Positions 8,337-17,991 of a DNA stretch of 64,000 nt are shown here, in pieces (positions within the stretch are counted from its first letter, which is position 1; each line of letters opens with the position of its first letter). The notes below the pieces were generated by a model that saw only the letters and a list, made by a program, of their open reading frames with translations, was not told the DNA's origin and made no database searches. The position numbers and the translations under genes were made by a program. The DNA is from Planctomycetaceae bacterium UBA2972 (lineage in GTDB: Bacteria; Planctomycetota; Planctomycetia; Pirellulales; Pirellulaceae). The DNA lies in contig DEAW01000136.1 of the NCBI GenBank assembly GCA_002348315.1, forward strand, positions 1 through 64,000, in the 5' to 3' direction.

Positions 8337-8912
8337 TCAGCCACGTTCCCGGGTATGGTCGCGTGGCGGTTTCCTGCCTGCAAGCACAGCCTCGATCGCT
8401 TGTTCTGCAAGCGGAATTTCGCCATGCTGAAATTGCCCCCAATATCGTATGACATTATCCGCATCGATAATGACCGTGGTTGTTGTCATCCTGGCCCCAA
8501 ATAGATCGGCTAAATGACCTTTACCATCGAGCAGGACCGGCATCCTGAGTTGCTTCTCTTTGAGTACTTTGGAAATGGTCTTCGCCTGTTCCCCGGCACT
8601 GGAATCTAAGGCAAGAATAGCGACCTGACCATCAAACCTTTGAGATAATTCGCTCAACGGTTTGTCCACCTGACGACAGCTGCCACAGAAAGAGCACCAA
8701 AAAGTCAGTACCGTCACACCACTTGAATTTGTCTTTTCATTCGACTGCAGCGCTGTTAGCGAAGTCTTTTTACCCTTGAGTGTTCGCACTTCGAAATCGG
8801 GAACTTTATCACCAACATGGTACGCTTTTACATCCGCATTATTTCCCAGCGATGTCATGCCAGTCAGCAGCAGCCCGCAGGATAAGAGACATCCTGTAAT
8901 GACTCGAAACAT
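8337..8912 (-). CDS. Secreted thioredoxin-fold (TlpA/AhpC-TSA-like) protein
   Basis: A 191-residue exported redoxin. The start at 8912 opens with a signal peptide (MFRVITGCLLSCGLLLTG); the frame extends upstream without one. After GDKVPDFEVRTLKGKKTSL, typical of the AhpC/TSA and TlpA group, comes the active site FWCSFCGSCR with C73, C76 and C79. C73-x-x-C76 fits the redox pair; the third cysteine gives an unusual CxxCxxC. VLLDGKGHLADLFGARMTTTTVIIDADNVIRYWGQ is the usual C-terminal half with a cis-Pro region less clear than in thioredoxins. A role in thiol redox or cytochrome maturation is possible, given the many CxxCH proteins nearby, but is inferred. Confidence 0.78.
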   Translation of the reverse strand: MFRVITGCLLSCGLLLTGMTSLGNNADVKAYHVGDKVPDFEVRTLKGKKTSLTALQSNEKTNSSGVTVLTFWCSFCGSCRQVDKPLSELSQRFDGQVAILALDSSAGEQAKTISKVLKEKQLRMPVLLDGKGHLADLFGARMTTTTVIIDADNVIRYWGQFQHGEIPLAEQAIEAVLAGRKPPRDHTRERG

Positions 8913-9075
8913 TTTTTGATCCTCAAAGTGTTTCCCGTACGTCCAACCGACTCTCAACCGGTGAATACACGTATTGTATGTGAAAAAGATTGACATGCCG
9001 CCTGAATTGCGGGGGTGACAGACTTAATTTTTAGCTAGGATAAGTATAGATTATTTATCTGGCCTGGAATTGCTT

Positions 9076-11967
9076 ATGACTGCTAGTCGCCTGTTCATTT
9101 TACTCGTCGTCTTCGCCACAACTTCTAGTCTTGCGAAGGCTGCAGAGGACATCGTTTTTGAGCGAGATGTTCGCCCTATTCTGAAGACCCATTGCTTCCA
9201 TTGCCACGGCGAAGACGGTATTAAAGAAGGCAATCTGGATTTGCGATTAGCACGATTTATTCAGGCCGGAGGCGATTCCGGTCCGGCGATCGTAGCGGGC
9301 ATGGCTGTCGATTCCGTGCTGTTGGATCGCGTTTCCAGTGGAGAGATGCCCCCTGAAGATAAGAATCTTAGCCAGCTGGAAATTGAGACTATTCGTAGCT
9401 GGATTGATCAGGGTGCACGCACGGCAAGTCCCGAACCTGAAGCCATCACAGAACAGTACTTTACCGAAGAGGAAAGTCAGTTTTGGGCATTCCAGCCGAT
9501 TGTTAAACAACCCATTCCGACTCTTCAGACAATGCGCGATCTTACCTCGCCGGTTGATTACTTTGTTTTAGAAAAACTGCGAGCTCAGTCGTTGAATTTT
9601 TCGGATAAGGCATCCCGCGAAATTTTAATTCGCAGACTCTACTTTGATTTACTGGGTCTGCCGCCGTCAGCCGCAGCTGTTGCACGATTCGCAAAAGACA
9701 CTCGTCCCGATGCTTACGATCAACTCGTTGACGAACTACTGGCATCACCGCAGTACGGAGAACGCTGGGGACGTCACTGGTTGGATGTAGCCGGTTATGC
9801 AGACTCCGAAGGTTATACAGATTCGGATACGGAACGACAGTGGGCCTATGCGTATCGCGACTATGTGATAAAGGCATTTAATAACAACATGCCCTACGAT
9901 CAATTCGTGATGGAACAATTAGCCGGTGACGAACTGACGGCTCGTCCTTATAAAAACCTCTCCCCAGATGCTCGCCGCCAACTGACCGCGACCGGATTTA
10001 TGAGAATGGCTCCTGACGGTACTGGCAGTGGAGGCGTGGATCAAATGGTGGCTCGGAACGAAGCCATCGCAGGTAGTATCAATATCATGACCACATCTCT
10101 GTTGGGGCTGACGGTTGGCTGTGCACGCTGCCATAATCACCGGTATGACCCCATCAGCCAGGAAGATTACTATCGTTTGCGAGCGATTCTGGCTCCCGCT
10201 CTGGACTGGAAATCCTGGCAGTCCCCTTCGCAGCGTCAGATCAGTCTCTATTCACAGGCAGACAAAGATCAAAGGACAGCCATTGAAAAACGCGCAGAAG
10301 AAGCAACCGTCGCGCGGCAGGAAGTCGTCGATCAGCATATCGATCGCACACTCTATGAAGAACTAATTAAAGCTCCGGATGAACTGAAGCAACCGCTGCG
10401 TGAAGCATATAAAACGCCTTCCTCAGATCGCTCGGAGGAACAAGTCGCTCTGCTCAAAGAACATCCTTACATTCAAAATATCAGCTCGGGCTCGTTGTAC
10501 CTTTACAGCCGCCAGCGAAGTCGTCGAGCCACAGATATTGAAGCCATCGCAGATCAGCGTGAGTCAGATGCGATAGCCAAAGTGAAACAGCAGTATTTGG
10601 CAGAGCTCGAAGCACCTTTACGGGGTGAACTGGAGTCAATATTAGAAATTGCTCAAGCGGATCGGACGGAAGAACAAACTGCAAAATTGGCTCAGCATCC
10701 GCCATTACTTGTAACGGCCGAGTCACTCAAAGAACACAATCAGACAGAAGCCGAATTGGTTGCGGAATATCGTCAGGCTGCCGAAGTCTGCCGGGTGACA
10801 GATGCTCGCAAAGAACTGAATGACTTACAGGACGGCATCGAAAAGATCCGGGAAGAAATCCCCAGAGAGTACTTTATTCGTGCTCTGACAGAACCGGAAA
10901 ATCACCAACCAGTCACCTATTTATTCAAACGTGGTAATCATACCAGCCCCTCCACCGAACCTACCTTACCTGGCGAAATGGAGATCATAAATTCGAAAGT
11001 ATCTGTCGGTATTGAACCCAATAATCCCGATTTGCCGTCGAGTGGCAGGCGGCTCGCTTATGCTCGTCACCTGACCAGTGATCAGCATCCCTTGTTAGCT
11101 CGAGTGATGGTCAATCGTATTTGGTACCACCACTTTGGCAGATCCTTTGTTAATTCACTTGGAGATTTCGGTCAACTTGGCGAACGCCCGACGCACCCTA
11201 AACTGCTCGACTGGCTCTCGCGAGAATTTATAGAGAGCGGCTGGGACGTCAAACATATTCACCGCCTGATTTTGAATTCCTACACCTATCAGCAACAGTC
11301 GGGCCGGTCCCCAACTCTTGATCAAATGGATCCGGACAATCGAATGTACGCTCGCCAGTCCGTACGGCGTCTTGAATCTGAAGTGATTCGTGATGCAGTG
11401 ATTGCAGTGAGCGGGCAGGGAAATAATGCAATGTTTGGTGAAGCCGTGCCCGTGATGGAAGACGGCGTAGGCCAGATTGTGCTCGGGAAAGAGAATCTGG
11501 ATGGTGAACGAAAACCTGTAAGTGGAAACGAATTAGGTGCGGATGAGCATCGTCGCAGTATCTACATTCAGGTCCGACGCAGCCGACCATTAGCTGTTTT
11601 AGAAACGTTCGATGTTCCCTCAGTTGCGCCAAACTGTACTCGCCGTTCGGATTCCAACGTCGCTCCGCAGGCTCTGTTGCTTATGAACAGCGAGTTTATC
11701 GAGAAATATTCCGAGTTGTTCGCTGAGCATATTCAAACACATGGTGGCGAAACCATTGAACAGCAAATTGGTTATGCCTGGCAGCGAGCCTATGGACAAC
11801 CACTCCCCGACGGATACATGACCGAGTTGCTTAATTTTCTGACGTTGCAGAAAGAAGAATTGAAACAAACAGATTCTTCCATGAGTCAGGAAGCGGCAGA
11901 TCAAACAGCATTAGCGATGTTTTGCCAGGCCTTGCTCGGAGCCAATCAGTTCATTTACGTGGACTGA
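9076..11967 (+). CDS. PSD1-type protein: cytochrome c / DUF1549 / DUF1553
   Basis: A 963-residue secreted planctomycete protein. ATG at 9076 begins a signal peptide (MTASRLFILLVVFATTSSL); a TTG six bases earlier is less likely. A PSCyt1-type heme domain follows with CFHCH (40-44) and GEMPPED further on. DUF1549/PSCyt2 (about 145-365) contains RRLYFDLLGLPP, QYGERWGRHWLDVAGYADSE and a second CxxCH (CARCHNHRYDPI). A charged, probably coiled-coil middle (about 375-600) separates it from DUF1553/PSD1 (about 655-930) with ARVMVNRIWYHHFGRSF and SYTYQQQS. The biochemical role of this family is unknown; heme binding and export are predicted. The gene is followed after 17 bases by its DUF1501 partner, a pairing repeated three more times here. 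Confidence 0.9.
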   Translation: MTASRLFILLVVFATTSSLAKAAEDIVFERDVRPILKTHCFHCHGEDGIKEGNLDLRLARFIQAGGDSGPAIVAGMAVDSVLLDRVSSGEMPPEDKNLSQLEIETIRSWIDQGARTASPEPEAITEQYFTEEESQFWAFQPIVKQPIPTLQTMRDLTSPVDYFVLEKLRAQSLNFSDKASREILIRRLYFDLLGLPPSAAAVARFAKDTRPDAYDQLVDELLASPQYGERWGRHWLDVAGYADSEGYTDSDTERQWAYAYRDYVIKAFNNNMPYDQFVMEQLAGDELTARPYKNLSPDARRQLTATGFMRMAPDGTGSGGVDQMVARNEAIAGSINIMTTSLLGLTVGCARCHNHRYDPISQEDYYRLRAILAPALDWKSWQSPSQRQISLYSQADKDQRTAIEKRAEEATVARQEVVDQHIDRTLYEELIKAPDELKQPLREAYKTPSSDRSEEQVALLKEHPYIQNISSGSLYLYSRQRSRRATDIEAIADQRESDAIAKVKQQYLAELEAPLRGELESILEIAQADRTEEQTAKLAQHPPLLVTAESLKEHNQTEAELVAEYRQAAEVCRVTDARKELNDLQDGIEKIREEIPREYFIRALTEPENHQPVTYLFKRGNHTSPSTEPTLPGEMEIINSKVSVGIEPNNPDLPSSGRRLAYARHLTSDQHPLLARVMVNRIWYHHFGRSFVNSLGDFGQLGERPTHPKLLDWLSREFIESGWDVKHIHRLILNSYTYQQQSGRSPTLDQMDPDNRMYARQSVRRLESEVIRDAVIAVSGQGNNAMFGEAVPVMEDGVGQIVLGKENLDGERKPVSGNELGADEHRRSIYIQVRRSRPLAVLETFDVPSVAPNCTRRSDSNVAPQALLLMNSEFIEKYSELFAEHIQTHGGETIEQQIGYAWQRAYGQPLPDGYMTELLNFLTLQKEELKQTDSSMSQEAADQTALAMFCQALLGANQFIYVD

Positions 11968-11984
11968 GGTCGAAGAAAGAAAAA

Positions 11985-13436
11985 ATGATGACTACAAACA
12001 ATGCAACAGAATCAAGTCGCCGGCACTTTTTGTCCAGACTGGCCATGGGAAGTATTCCCTTATCACTGGCGTGTCTTTCTCAACAAATTGCACAGGCTGA
12101 ACCGATTAAGCCAAATCTGGGAATCCAAAGTTTTGATTTGTTGCCCAAGCCAACCCATCATGAACCCCAGGCGAAGGCGATGATTTCGATGTTCATGCAG
12201 GGTGGCCCAAGTCAAATGGATTTGATGGACCCCAAGCCAATCCTGAACAAGATGCATCTGCAGAAATTCCCCGGAGAGATCAAATACGATAACGCGGCGG
12301 AAGCCAGTTCACGGATTATGGGTAGTCCCTACAAGTTCGCTAAGCATGGAGAATGTGGCACGGAGATCTCCGAATTGCTTCCGGGATTGTCTGAAATCGT
12401 TGACGATGTGCTGGTGATTCGTTCCATGCATACGGGCGTCAACAATCATGGCCAGTCGATTCATGCGATGAATAGTGGTCGCACTCAGAAGGGCCGTCCT
12501 TCGCTGGGAAGCTGGTTGACCTATGCCTTAGGTGCGGAAACAGACGAACTGCCAGCTTATGTATCACTTACCGATCCTCAGGGACTCCCTGTGGAAGGTG
12601 TCTTAAACTGGTCCAACGGCTGGTTACCATCGTTGTTTCAAGGGACGGTCGTTCGTCCTGTCGAACCGAGAATCCTGAATCTCAATGCGCCTGAGAAGTT
12701 CACAGGATCTTCTCAGGAGAACTTCCTTTCATTGGTGAGACGATTAAACGAGAAGCATCGACAACAACGTGAACGTGAGCTGGAACTTGCAGCTCGTATG
12801 GCTAATTATGAATTAGCTTATAAGATGCAATCGGCTGCTCAGGAAGCACTCGATCTGAGTCAGGAAACACAAGCGACTCACGATATGTATGGAATCGGAG
12901 TGAAGGAAACCGAAGAATTTGGAAAGCGTTGTTTGATCGCTCGTCGGCTCGTAGAACGAGGTGTGCGGTTTGTGCAGCTGTTTACCAAGAACCAATATTG
13001 GGATCACCACGGAACGTTGCAAACTCGATTGCCGGCATCCTGCAAAAAGGTCGACATCCCAGCTGCTGCTTTGGTCAAAGATCTCAAGCAGCGTGGTCTG
13101 TTGGATTCGACGGTCGTGCATTGGGGCGGTGAAATGGGGCGTTTGCCAGTCATTCAAAATGACACAGGTGTTGCCAATTTCGGCCGGGATCACAATACAT
13201 ACGGTTTCAGTATGTGGGTTGCAGGTGGCGGTTTCAAAGCAGGTGGTACGTATGGCACGACGGATGAATTCGGCCATCGAGCTCAGGAAGATATAGTGAA
13301 CCACTTCGACTATCACCGTACATTGTTACACCTGTTTGGGCTCGACGCCGAAACGTTAACCTATAAGCAAAACGGGCGGGAACAGACGTTGCTTGACGGC
13401 CAGCCGGGACGCATTGTCGAAGGTCTCTTAGCCTAG
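11985..13436 (+). CDS. DUF1501 protein with twin-arginine signal
   Basis: A 483-residue exported protein of the DUF1501 family, which shares the alkaline phosphatase/sulfatase-like fold. The start at 11985 (a second ATG follows directly) places the Tat motif SRRHFLSRLA at residues 11-20. Family blocks are visible: FMQGGPSQMDLMDPKP (about 70-85), VINNHGQS-like region around 145, TYALGAETDELPAYV, a helical MANYELAYKMQ segment, and NFGRDHNTYGFSMWVAGGGF near the C-terminus. The function is unproven. Tat export implies folding, probably with a bound cofactor or metal, before secretion. It follows the PSD1 gene at 9076 by 17 bases and ends one base from the convergent metallophosphoesterase. Confidence 0.9.
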   Translation: MMTTNNATESSRRHFLSRLAMGSIPLSLACLSQQIAQAEPIKPNLGIQSFDLLPKPTHHEPQAKAMISMFMQGGPSQMDLMDPKPILNKMHLQKFPGEIKYDNAAEASSRIMGSPYKFAKHGECGTEISELLPGLSEIVDDVLVIRSMHTGVNNHGQSIHAMNSGRTQKGRPSLGSWLTYALGAETDELPAYVSLTDPQGLPVEGVLNWSNGWLPSLFQGTVVRPVEPRILNLNAPEKFTGSSQENFLSLVRRLNEKHRQQRERELELAARMANYELAYKMQSAAQEALDLSQETQATHDMYGIGVKETEEFGKRCLIARRLVERGVRFVQLFTKNQYWDHHGTLQTRLPASCKKVDIPAAALVKDLKQRGLLDSTVVHWGGEMGRLPVIQNDTGVANFGRDHNTYGFSMWVAGGGFKAGGTYGTTDEFGHRAQEDIVNHFDYHRTLLHLFGLDAETLTYKQNGREQTLLDGQPGRIVEGLLA

Positions 13437-13437
13437 A

Positions 13438-14475
13438 TCAATCCGGTGAAATCGGCGGTTGCTCAGTGGCGACGCTGTAATCCCGATCTTCCACCCGAGG
13501 ATGCCCTAACGGACCGTACGTGCCAAACTCTTCGCACTGATCGTTCCCCAGAATAAACTCGACGTTGATCTGGCCCTCGGTAACCGTGCAGCGATGGTAT
13601 CCAAATCGAGTATCATATTCCTCCCAGCGATCCGTCAGTTGAGCGGTATTACCGGCCGCCTGAGTCCGATAAATTCGTATCCCTTCAAGCTCCTGGACAG
13701 GACGCGCAGTGTGAACATGGCCACAGAAAAGAATATCAACCTGTGCCCGTGTCAGAAGTTCCCAAATCCGCTGACGGTGAGGTGGTGATATGGAAAAATA
13801 CCAATTGTCGTATTCGTCTTCGTCCGTCAGATCCCAATCCGGTTCCTCCGGGTCTTCCATGAATAGCCAATAGTGCATGACAGCGACATGGTGTCGAGTT
13901 GACTCCAACTCGGGAAGAGACTCCAGAAACTCCCAAAACTGATCTTCCTGTTTCAATCCGGAGCCGGCAACGGCGGCATAAAAACCTGTAAACCGAACAT
14001 CCCGATGTGTGAACGTCCAGTTGATATCACCGAAGTGTTCGGCGAATAGGTCGAGCCTTTCACTGGTCATATTGAGCTCCGGATCATGCCAGCCTAAACC
14101 CAGTGGATCCCACCGCTTCTTCTTTCCGTTAACGTGAGTATGTTTATTGCCGACGTCCATATTGCCGGGGATAACGTGAATGGGAAAGGGAATCGTTTTT
14201 AAGTCATCCGCTGCCTGCTCGATTTCAAAGCGATGCGTTTGCCCGTCCCGGGTAAGGTCTCCACCATGAAGGAGTAAGTCAGCTGGTTCCTTTTCGATTT
14301 GTGCTTTGATGGCTGCCCAACGCTGATTCACAGCGGGACGAAACCGATAAGAGCGAGGTGTACCCATGTGGCTGTCGTTGACATGCAGAAACGTCCATTG
14401 GTCCCGTGGGTTGTTCATATTTAGTGTGCCTAGATAAGGTATTGGCTGAACGTACGTGTTAATCGATGGGGGCAT
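13438..14475 (-). CDS. Calcineurin-like metallophosphoesterase
   Basis: A 345-residue phosphoesterase without an obvious signal peptide. The metal-binding blocks are LHVNDSHMG (D-x-H), LLLHGGDLTRDG, IPGNMDVG (GNMD in place of the usual GNHD/E), VMHYWLF and FCGHVHTARP (GHxH). It may hydrolyse cyclic nucleotides or phosphodiesters; no substrate can be assigned. The ATG at 14475 gives the full frame; an ATG at 14418 (MNNPRDQWTFLHVNDSH) lies closer to the conserved domain and may be the true start. The C-terminal 60 residues include a small beta-rich extension and an acidic tail. Confidence 0.85.
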   Translation of the reverse strand: MPPSINTYVQPIPYLGTLNMNNPRDQWTFLHVNDSHMGTPRSYRFRPAVNQRWAAIKAQIEKEPADLLLHGGDLTRDGQTHRFEIEQAADDLKTIPFPIHVIPGNMDVGNKHTHVNGKKKRWDPLGLGWHDPELNMTSERLDLFAEHFGDINWTFTHRDVRFTGFYAAVAGSGLKQEDQFWEFLESLPELESTRHHVAVMHYWLFMEDPEEPDWDLTDEDEYDNWYFSISPPHRQRIWELLTRAQVDILFCGHVHTARPVQELEGIRIYRTQAAGNTAQLTDRWEEYDTRFGYHRCTVTEGQINVEFILGNDQCEEFGTYGPLGHPRVEDRDYSVATEQPPISPD

Positions 14476-14635
14476 CAGGCCTTGTTCTGTATTCTAACAC
14501 TTATGGATTCATTGAGCCTTCAACCTCCCCGGAGTAACGAAGACGTTATAGTGAAATAGTTGGCTGTCGCAAAACGTAAATCAACCGTTGGGTTGGCGAA
14601 GCGGCCTGGCTGAATTCCCTGAGCTGGAAGCGAAT

Positions 14636-16267
14636 ATGAAAATCAGAGTGATACTGGGACTGTTGATGTTACTAAGTACATCGGCATTGCAGGCCCGGCA
14701 ACGTCCGAATGTGCTGGTAATTGTGGCGGATGACCTGGGATATAGCGATCTGGGATGTTATGGAGGCGAAATCAATACTCCACATCTTGATGCACTCGCT
14801 TTCAACGGTGTTCGTATGACGCAGATGTACAATATGGGACGCTGTTGTCCATCACGAGCAAGTATCCTGACAGGCCAATACCCTCATCGAGTTGGATTGG
14901 GGCACATGATAAAGGACATTGGCCACCCCGGTTATCGCGGATCCTTGTCGCAGGGTGCAGTGACGTCCGGCGAACTGTTACAAGCTGCAGGTTATCGCAC
15001 GTTTCTTTCGGGGAAATGGCACTTAGGAACGCCCGATCCCACTCAGCATGGTTTCGAACAATCATACGGAACGGTTAAAAGTGGGCGTCACTATTTTAAA
15101 CCGGAACAGTTGGATCGTTTCCCGGTAGGACAAGAGCCGATCGAATATAAACCTGGTACGTTTCACGCGACGGATGCCACGGTGGACCATGCTCTGGAAT
15201 TTCTCGAAATGGGAAGAGAATCCAAAGATAAGCCCTGGTTTCTTTATCTGGCCTTCAACGCGCCTCACTTTCCATTACATGCCTGGCCGGAAGATATTGA
15301 GAAATACAAAGATCGATATCACGTCGGCTGGGATGTGATTCGGCAACAGCGACTGACTCGCATGAAAGCATTAGGTGTTGTCCAGCAGGACACTCAACTC
15401 TCCAAACGCGGCCTTTACTGGGATTGGGGTGAGATCGAGCCGCGGCGGAATCCAGCCTGGGATTCACTGCCTGCGGATCGGCGCGGTGATCTGGCTCGGC
15501 GGATGGCCATCTATGCGGCGATGGTGGATCAGATGGATCGTAATATTGGACGAGTGGTGGACGATCTAAAGAGTCACGGTGAATTCGAGAACACCTTGAT
15601 CGTCTTCATTTCTGACAATGGAGCCTGTTACGAATGGGATCCGTTTGGATTTGATGTTTGGTCCAGTCGAAATAACAAACTACATTGGGGAGATCAGCTT
15701 GAATCGATGGGGAATGCGGAGAGCTATCATAGCATTGGGTCCGGGTGGTCGAATGCATCCAATACACCTTTTCGGCTTTATAAGCACTATAGTCACGAAG
15801 GTGGTATTTCGATGCCGGCAATTGTCCATTGGCCGGCTGGCAACCTTGCCAACGGAACGGTTATCAATACACCAACGCATATCATCGATCTCGTGCCCAC
15901 CATGCTGGAAGTTTCTGAAAGTGAATATCCATCAACGTGGGAAAAAGCCAAAACGATTCCGCTGGCTGGTGAAAGTTTATTAGCAACCTGGCAGGGAAAG
16001 ACAGTAGTGTCATCCCGAGCGTTATTCTTTGAGCATCAGGGTAGTCGGGCAGTTCGTGAGGGTAACTGGAAATTGGTGGCTACGCGTGGTGCGCCATGGG
16101 AACTTTATGATATTTCCAAAGACAGAATTGAATCACGTAATCTGGTGAAACGACATCCGAAGCTGGCTAAGACACTCGAAGCAAAATGGCACGATTGGGC
16201 ACGTAGAAATCAGGTCACACCCTTTCCCAAAAATCTGGGTGCGGATTATTTACCCGAGCTTAAATAA
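14636..16267 (+). CDS. Type I sulfatase (arylsulfatase family)
   Basis: A 543-residue exported sulfatase. The ATG at 14636 opens with a signal peptide (MKIRVILGLLMLLSTSALQA); the frame upstream depends on TTG. The metal-binding pair in VLVIVADDLGYSDLGCYG (D32, D33) and the modification motif C70-C-P-S-R74 (GRCCPSRASILTG) are intact, so C70 is expected to become formylglycine. Other blocks are GKWHLGTPDP, FLYLAFNAPHFPLHAWPED and VFISDNGACYEWD. It most resembles arylsulfatase A-like members. Convergent with the next sulfatase and close to a heparinase-like gene, so sulfated polysaccharide breakdown is likely. No maturation enzyme (FGE or anSME) is in the window. Confidence 0.93.
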   Translation: MKIRVILGLLMLLSTSALQARQRPNVLVIVADDLGYSDLGCYGGEINTPHLDALAFNGVRMTQMYNMGRCCPSRASILTGQYPHRVGLGHMIKDIGHPGYRGSLSQGAVTSGELLQAAGYRTFLSGKWHLGTPDPTQHGFEQSYGTVKSGRHYFKPEQLDRFPVGQEPIEYKPGTFHATDATVDHALEFLEMGRESKDKPWFLYLAFNAPHFPLHAWPEDIEKYKDRYHVGWDVIRQQRLTRMKALGVVQQDTQLSKRGLYWDWGEIEPRRNPAWDSLPADRRGDLARRMAIYAAMVDQMDRNIGRVVDDLKSHGEFENTLIVFISDNGACYEWDPFGFDVWSSRNNKLHWGDQLESMGNAESYHSIGSGWSNASNTPFRLYKHYSHEGGISMPAIVHWPAGNLANGTVINTPTHIIDLVPTMLEVSESEYPSTWEKAKTIPLAGESLLATWQGKTVVSSRALFFEHQGSRAVREGNWKLVATRGAPWELYDISKDRIESRNLVKRHPKLAKTLEAKWHDWARRNQVTPFPKNLGADYLPELK

Positions 16268-16270
16268 CTG

Positions 16271-16290
16271 GCAGGGATTTAGTCCTGCTT
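16271..16290. terminator. Possible weak terminator between convergent sulfatases
   Basis: GCAGG at 16271-16275 pairs with CCTGC at 16284-16288, with 8 bases between, followed on the plus strand by TTTCT. The 5-bp stem is short, so this is only a possible terminator in the 30 bases between the two stop codons. Confidence 0.3.
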
Positions 16291-16297
16291 TCTCAAA

Positions 16298-17857
16298 TCA
16301 GTTTTGCACTGAACCGCTGGAGGTATCTTTGCGGAAATTCAGTTTAGTGATTGTCTTTTTTACCGGTTGCAGATGGATTCCCTTGAGTCGCTCCTGATTC
16401 TTAGCGATGTCAAACCAGATCGCCTTCATCGCATCCACTCGCTGTGGATATTGGGAAGCTAAATCGTTCATCTCTGTGCGATCCTGATCCAGGTTGTACA
16501 ATTCCCAGCGACCTTGCTTCGCAGAAACCAGTTTCCAGGGACCTTGTCGGAGGGCGCGGTCTGTTCTGAAGTGGAAGTACAGTGTTTCATGAGCTTCCCG
16601 TTGCTCGCCTGTAAAAATTGGTAGCAATGATTTCCCGACCAGCGGATCGATCATTCGATCATTTATTTGTTTTGGATAATTGGCATCTGCGATCTCCAAA
16701 AAGGTTGCCATAAAATCAACTAAATGGGCAGGTTGAGCTGTGATCGTCCCGGGTTGAGTCGTTAACCCGCGAGGCCAGTGAGCGATCATGGGTGAGCAAA
16801 TTCCGCCTTCATGTTGGTTTTGTTTGTAGAGCCGGAAAGGCGTGTTGCCGGCATTGGCCCAACTGGCATCGTAAAGCCAATAGGATTCAGGGTCCCAGGG
16901 GTCCTTGAAGCGTCCGCGAGTTCGTTCAAAGGGGCAGGCACCGTTATCGCTGCAAAACAGAATCAGCGTGTTGTCAAATTCGCCTGTGTCCTGGAGGTGC
17001 TGGACGACCCGACCAATGTTTTGATCCAGCAGGTCAACCATCGCTGCAAAAACGGCCATCCGGTTGGCTTCCCACTGGCGATCTTCATCAGAAAGCGATT
17101 TCCAGGCGGGGACGTGATCTGATCGAGTGCTGAGTTTTGTGTCTTTAGGGAAGAGTCCGAGTTCCAATTGCTTAGCGAAACGGGTTTTTCTTAGTTTATC
17201 CCAGCCGCCGTCATAGTTTCCCAAATGACGTTTTACGTCTGCTTCCGGAGCCTGTAAGGGGTAGTGAGGCGCATTAAAGGGGAGGTACATCAGAAAAGGT
17301 TTCTCTGATGCGAGCCCTTCGTCGATAAATTCGATGGCATAATCGGCAATCGCATGGGTTGTGTAGAACGGACGGCCATTGAGAGTTTTAGGAACATGAT
17401 ACGGTTTACCGTTGTAACGAAATGTATCGTCACCGGTGAAGAAATTAGTTGCTCCGGAGAGGTGTCCCCAATAACGATCGAATCCAAAGTCGGTGGGTTG
17501 TTTACTCAGATGCCACTTACCAGACATGGCTGTGAAATATCCAGCCTGTTTCAAAACTTCCGCAATCGTTGCTCCGCGACTGAGCGATTCGCTACCGGCC
17601 TGGTCGCAATAGAGCCCCGTCAGTAGTGAAACTCGGGAACTGTGACACTTGGATGTGTTGTAAAACTGAGTGAATCGCAGGCCATTGTTCGCTAAGGCAT
17701 CCAGATTGGGAGTCGGGATCTCCGAGCCGTAACACCCGATGTCAGAGAATCCCAAATCATCGGCCATGATTAAAACAATATTGGGACGATCATCTGCCTG
17801 GATTGAGAAAGTGACCGTTAGCAGTAAGAAAACAGAGAAGGTTGCTCGAAGCATCAT
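16298..17857 (-). CDS. Type I sulfatase with CHSSR motif
   Basis: A 519-residue exported sulfatase (signal MMLRATFSVFLLLTVTFSIQA). The metal site is LIMADDLGFSDIGCYG. The modification motif reads C71-H-S-S-R75 (TSKCHSSRVSLLTG) and so has Ser where most sulfatases have Pro or Ala; the cysteine and arginine that matter are kept. Other blocks are GKWHLSKQPTDFGFDRYWG, FLMYLPFNAPHYPLQAPE and LFCSDNGACPFERTRG. The C-terminus ends in a polar tail. It faces the sulfatase at 14636 and is divergent from the heparinase-like gene, 134 bases away, which suggests a shared control region at 17858-17991. Confidence 0.92.
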   Translation of the reverse strand: MMLRATFSVFLLLTVTFSIQADDRPNIVLIMADDLGFSDIGCYGSEIPTPNLDALANNGLRFTQFYNTSKCHSSRVSLLTGLYCDQAGSESLSRGATIAEVLKQAGYFTAMSGKWHLSKQPTDFGFDRYWGHLSGATNFFTGDDTFRYNGKPYHVPKTLNGRPFYTTHAIADYAIEFIDEGLASEKPFLMYLPFNAPHYPLQAPEADVKRHLGNYDGGWDKLRKTRFAKQLELGLFPKDTKLSTRSDHVPAWKSLSDEDRQWEANRMAVFAAMVDLLDQNIGRVVQHLQDTGEFDNTLILFCSDNGACPFERTRGRFKDPWDPESYWLYDASWANAGNTPFRLYKQNQHEGGICSPMIAHWPRGLTTQPGTITAQPAHLVDFMATFLEIADANYPKQINDRMIDPLVGKSLLPIFTGEQREAHETLYFHFRTDRALRQGPWKLVSAKQGRWELYNLDQDRTEMNDLASQYPQRVDAMKAIWFDIAKNQERLKGIHLQPVKKTITKLNFRKDTSSGSVQN

Positions 17858-17991
17858 TAAATCTCAATCAAGATAGGATGGGAGTTTGGTGGACTCATTA
17901 TAAACGGAATGGTTGCCCTCGCTAGCTTGCAATATATACACTCGCGTTGGGCAGGATGGGGCACAGGCAGGATGATATAATCGACGATACT

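Noticed and set aside
12813..13316. 167-codon minus-strand frame opposite the DUF1501 gene
   Set aside because: Antisense shadow of a clearly conserved protein; no RBS or domain.
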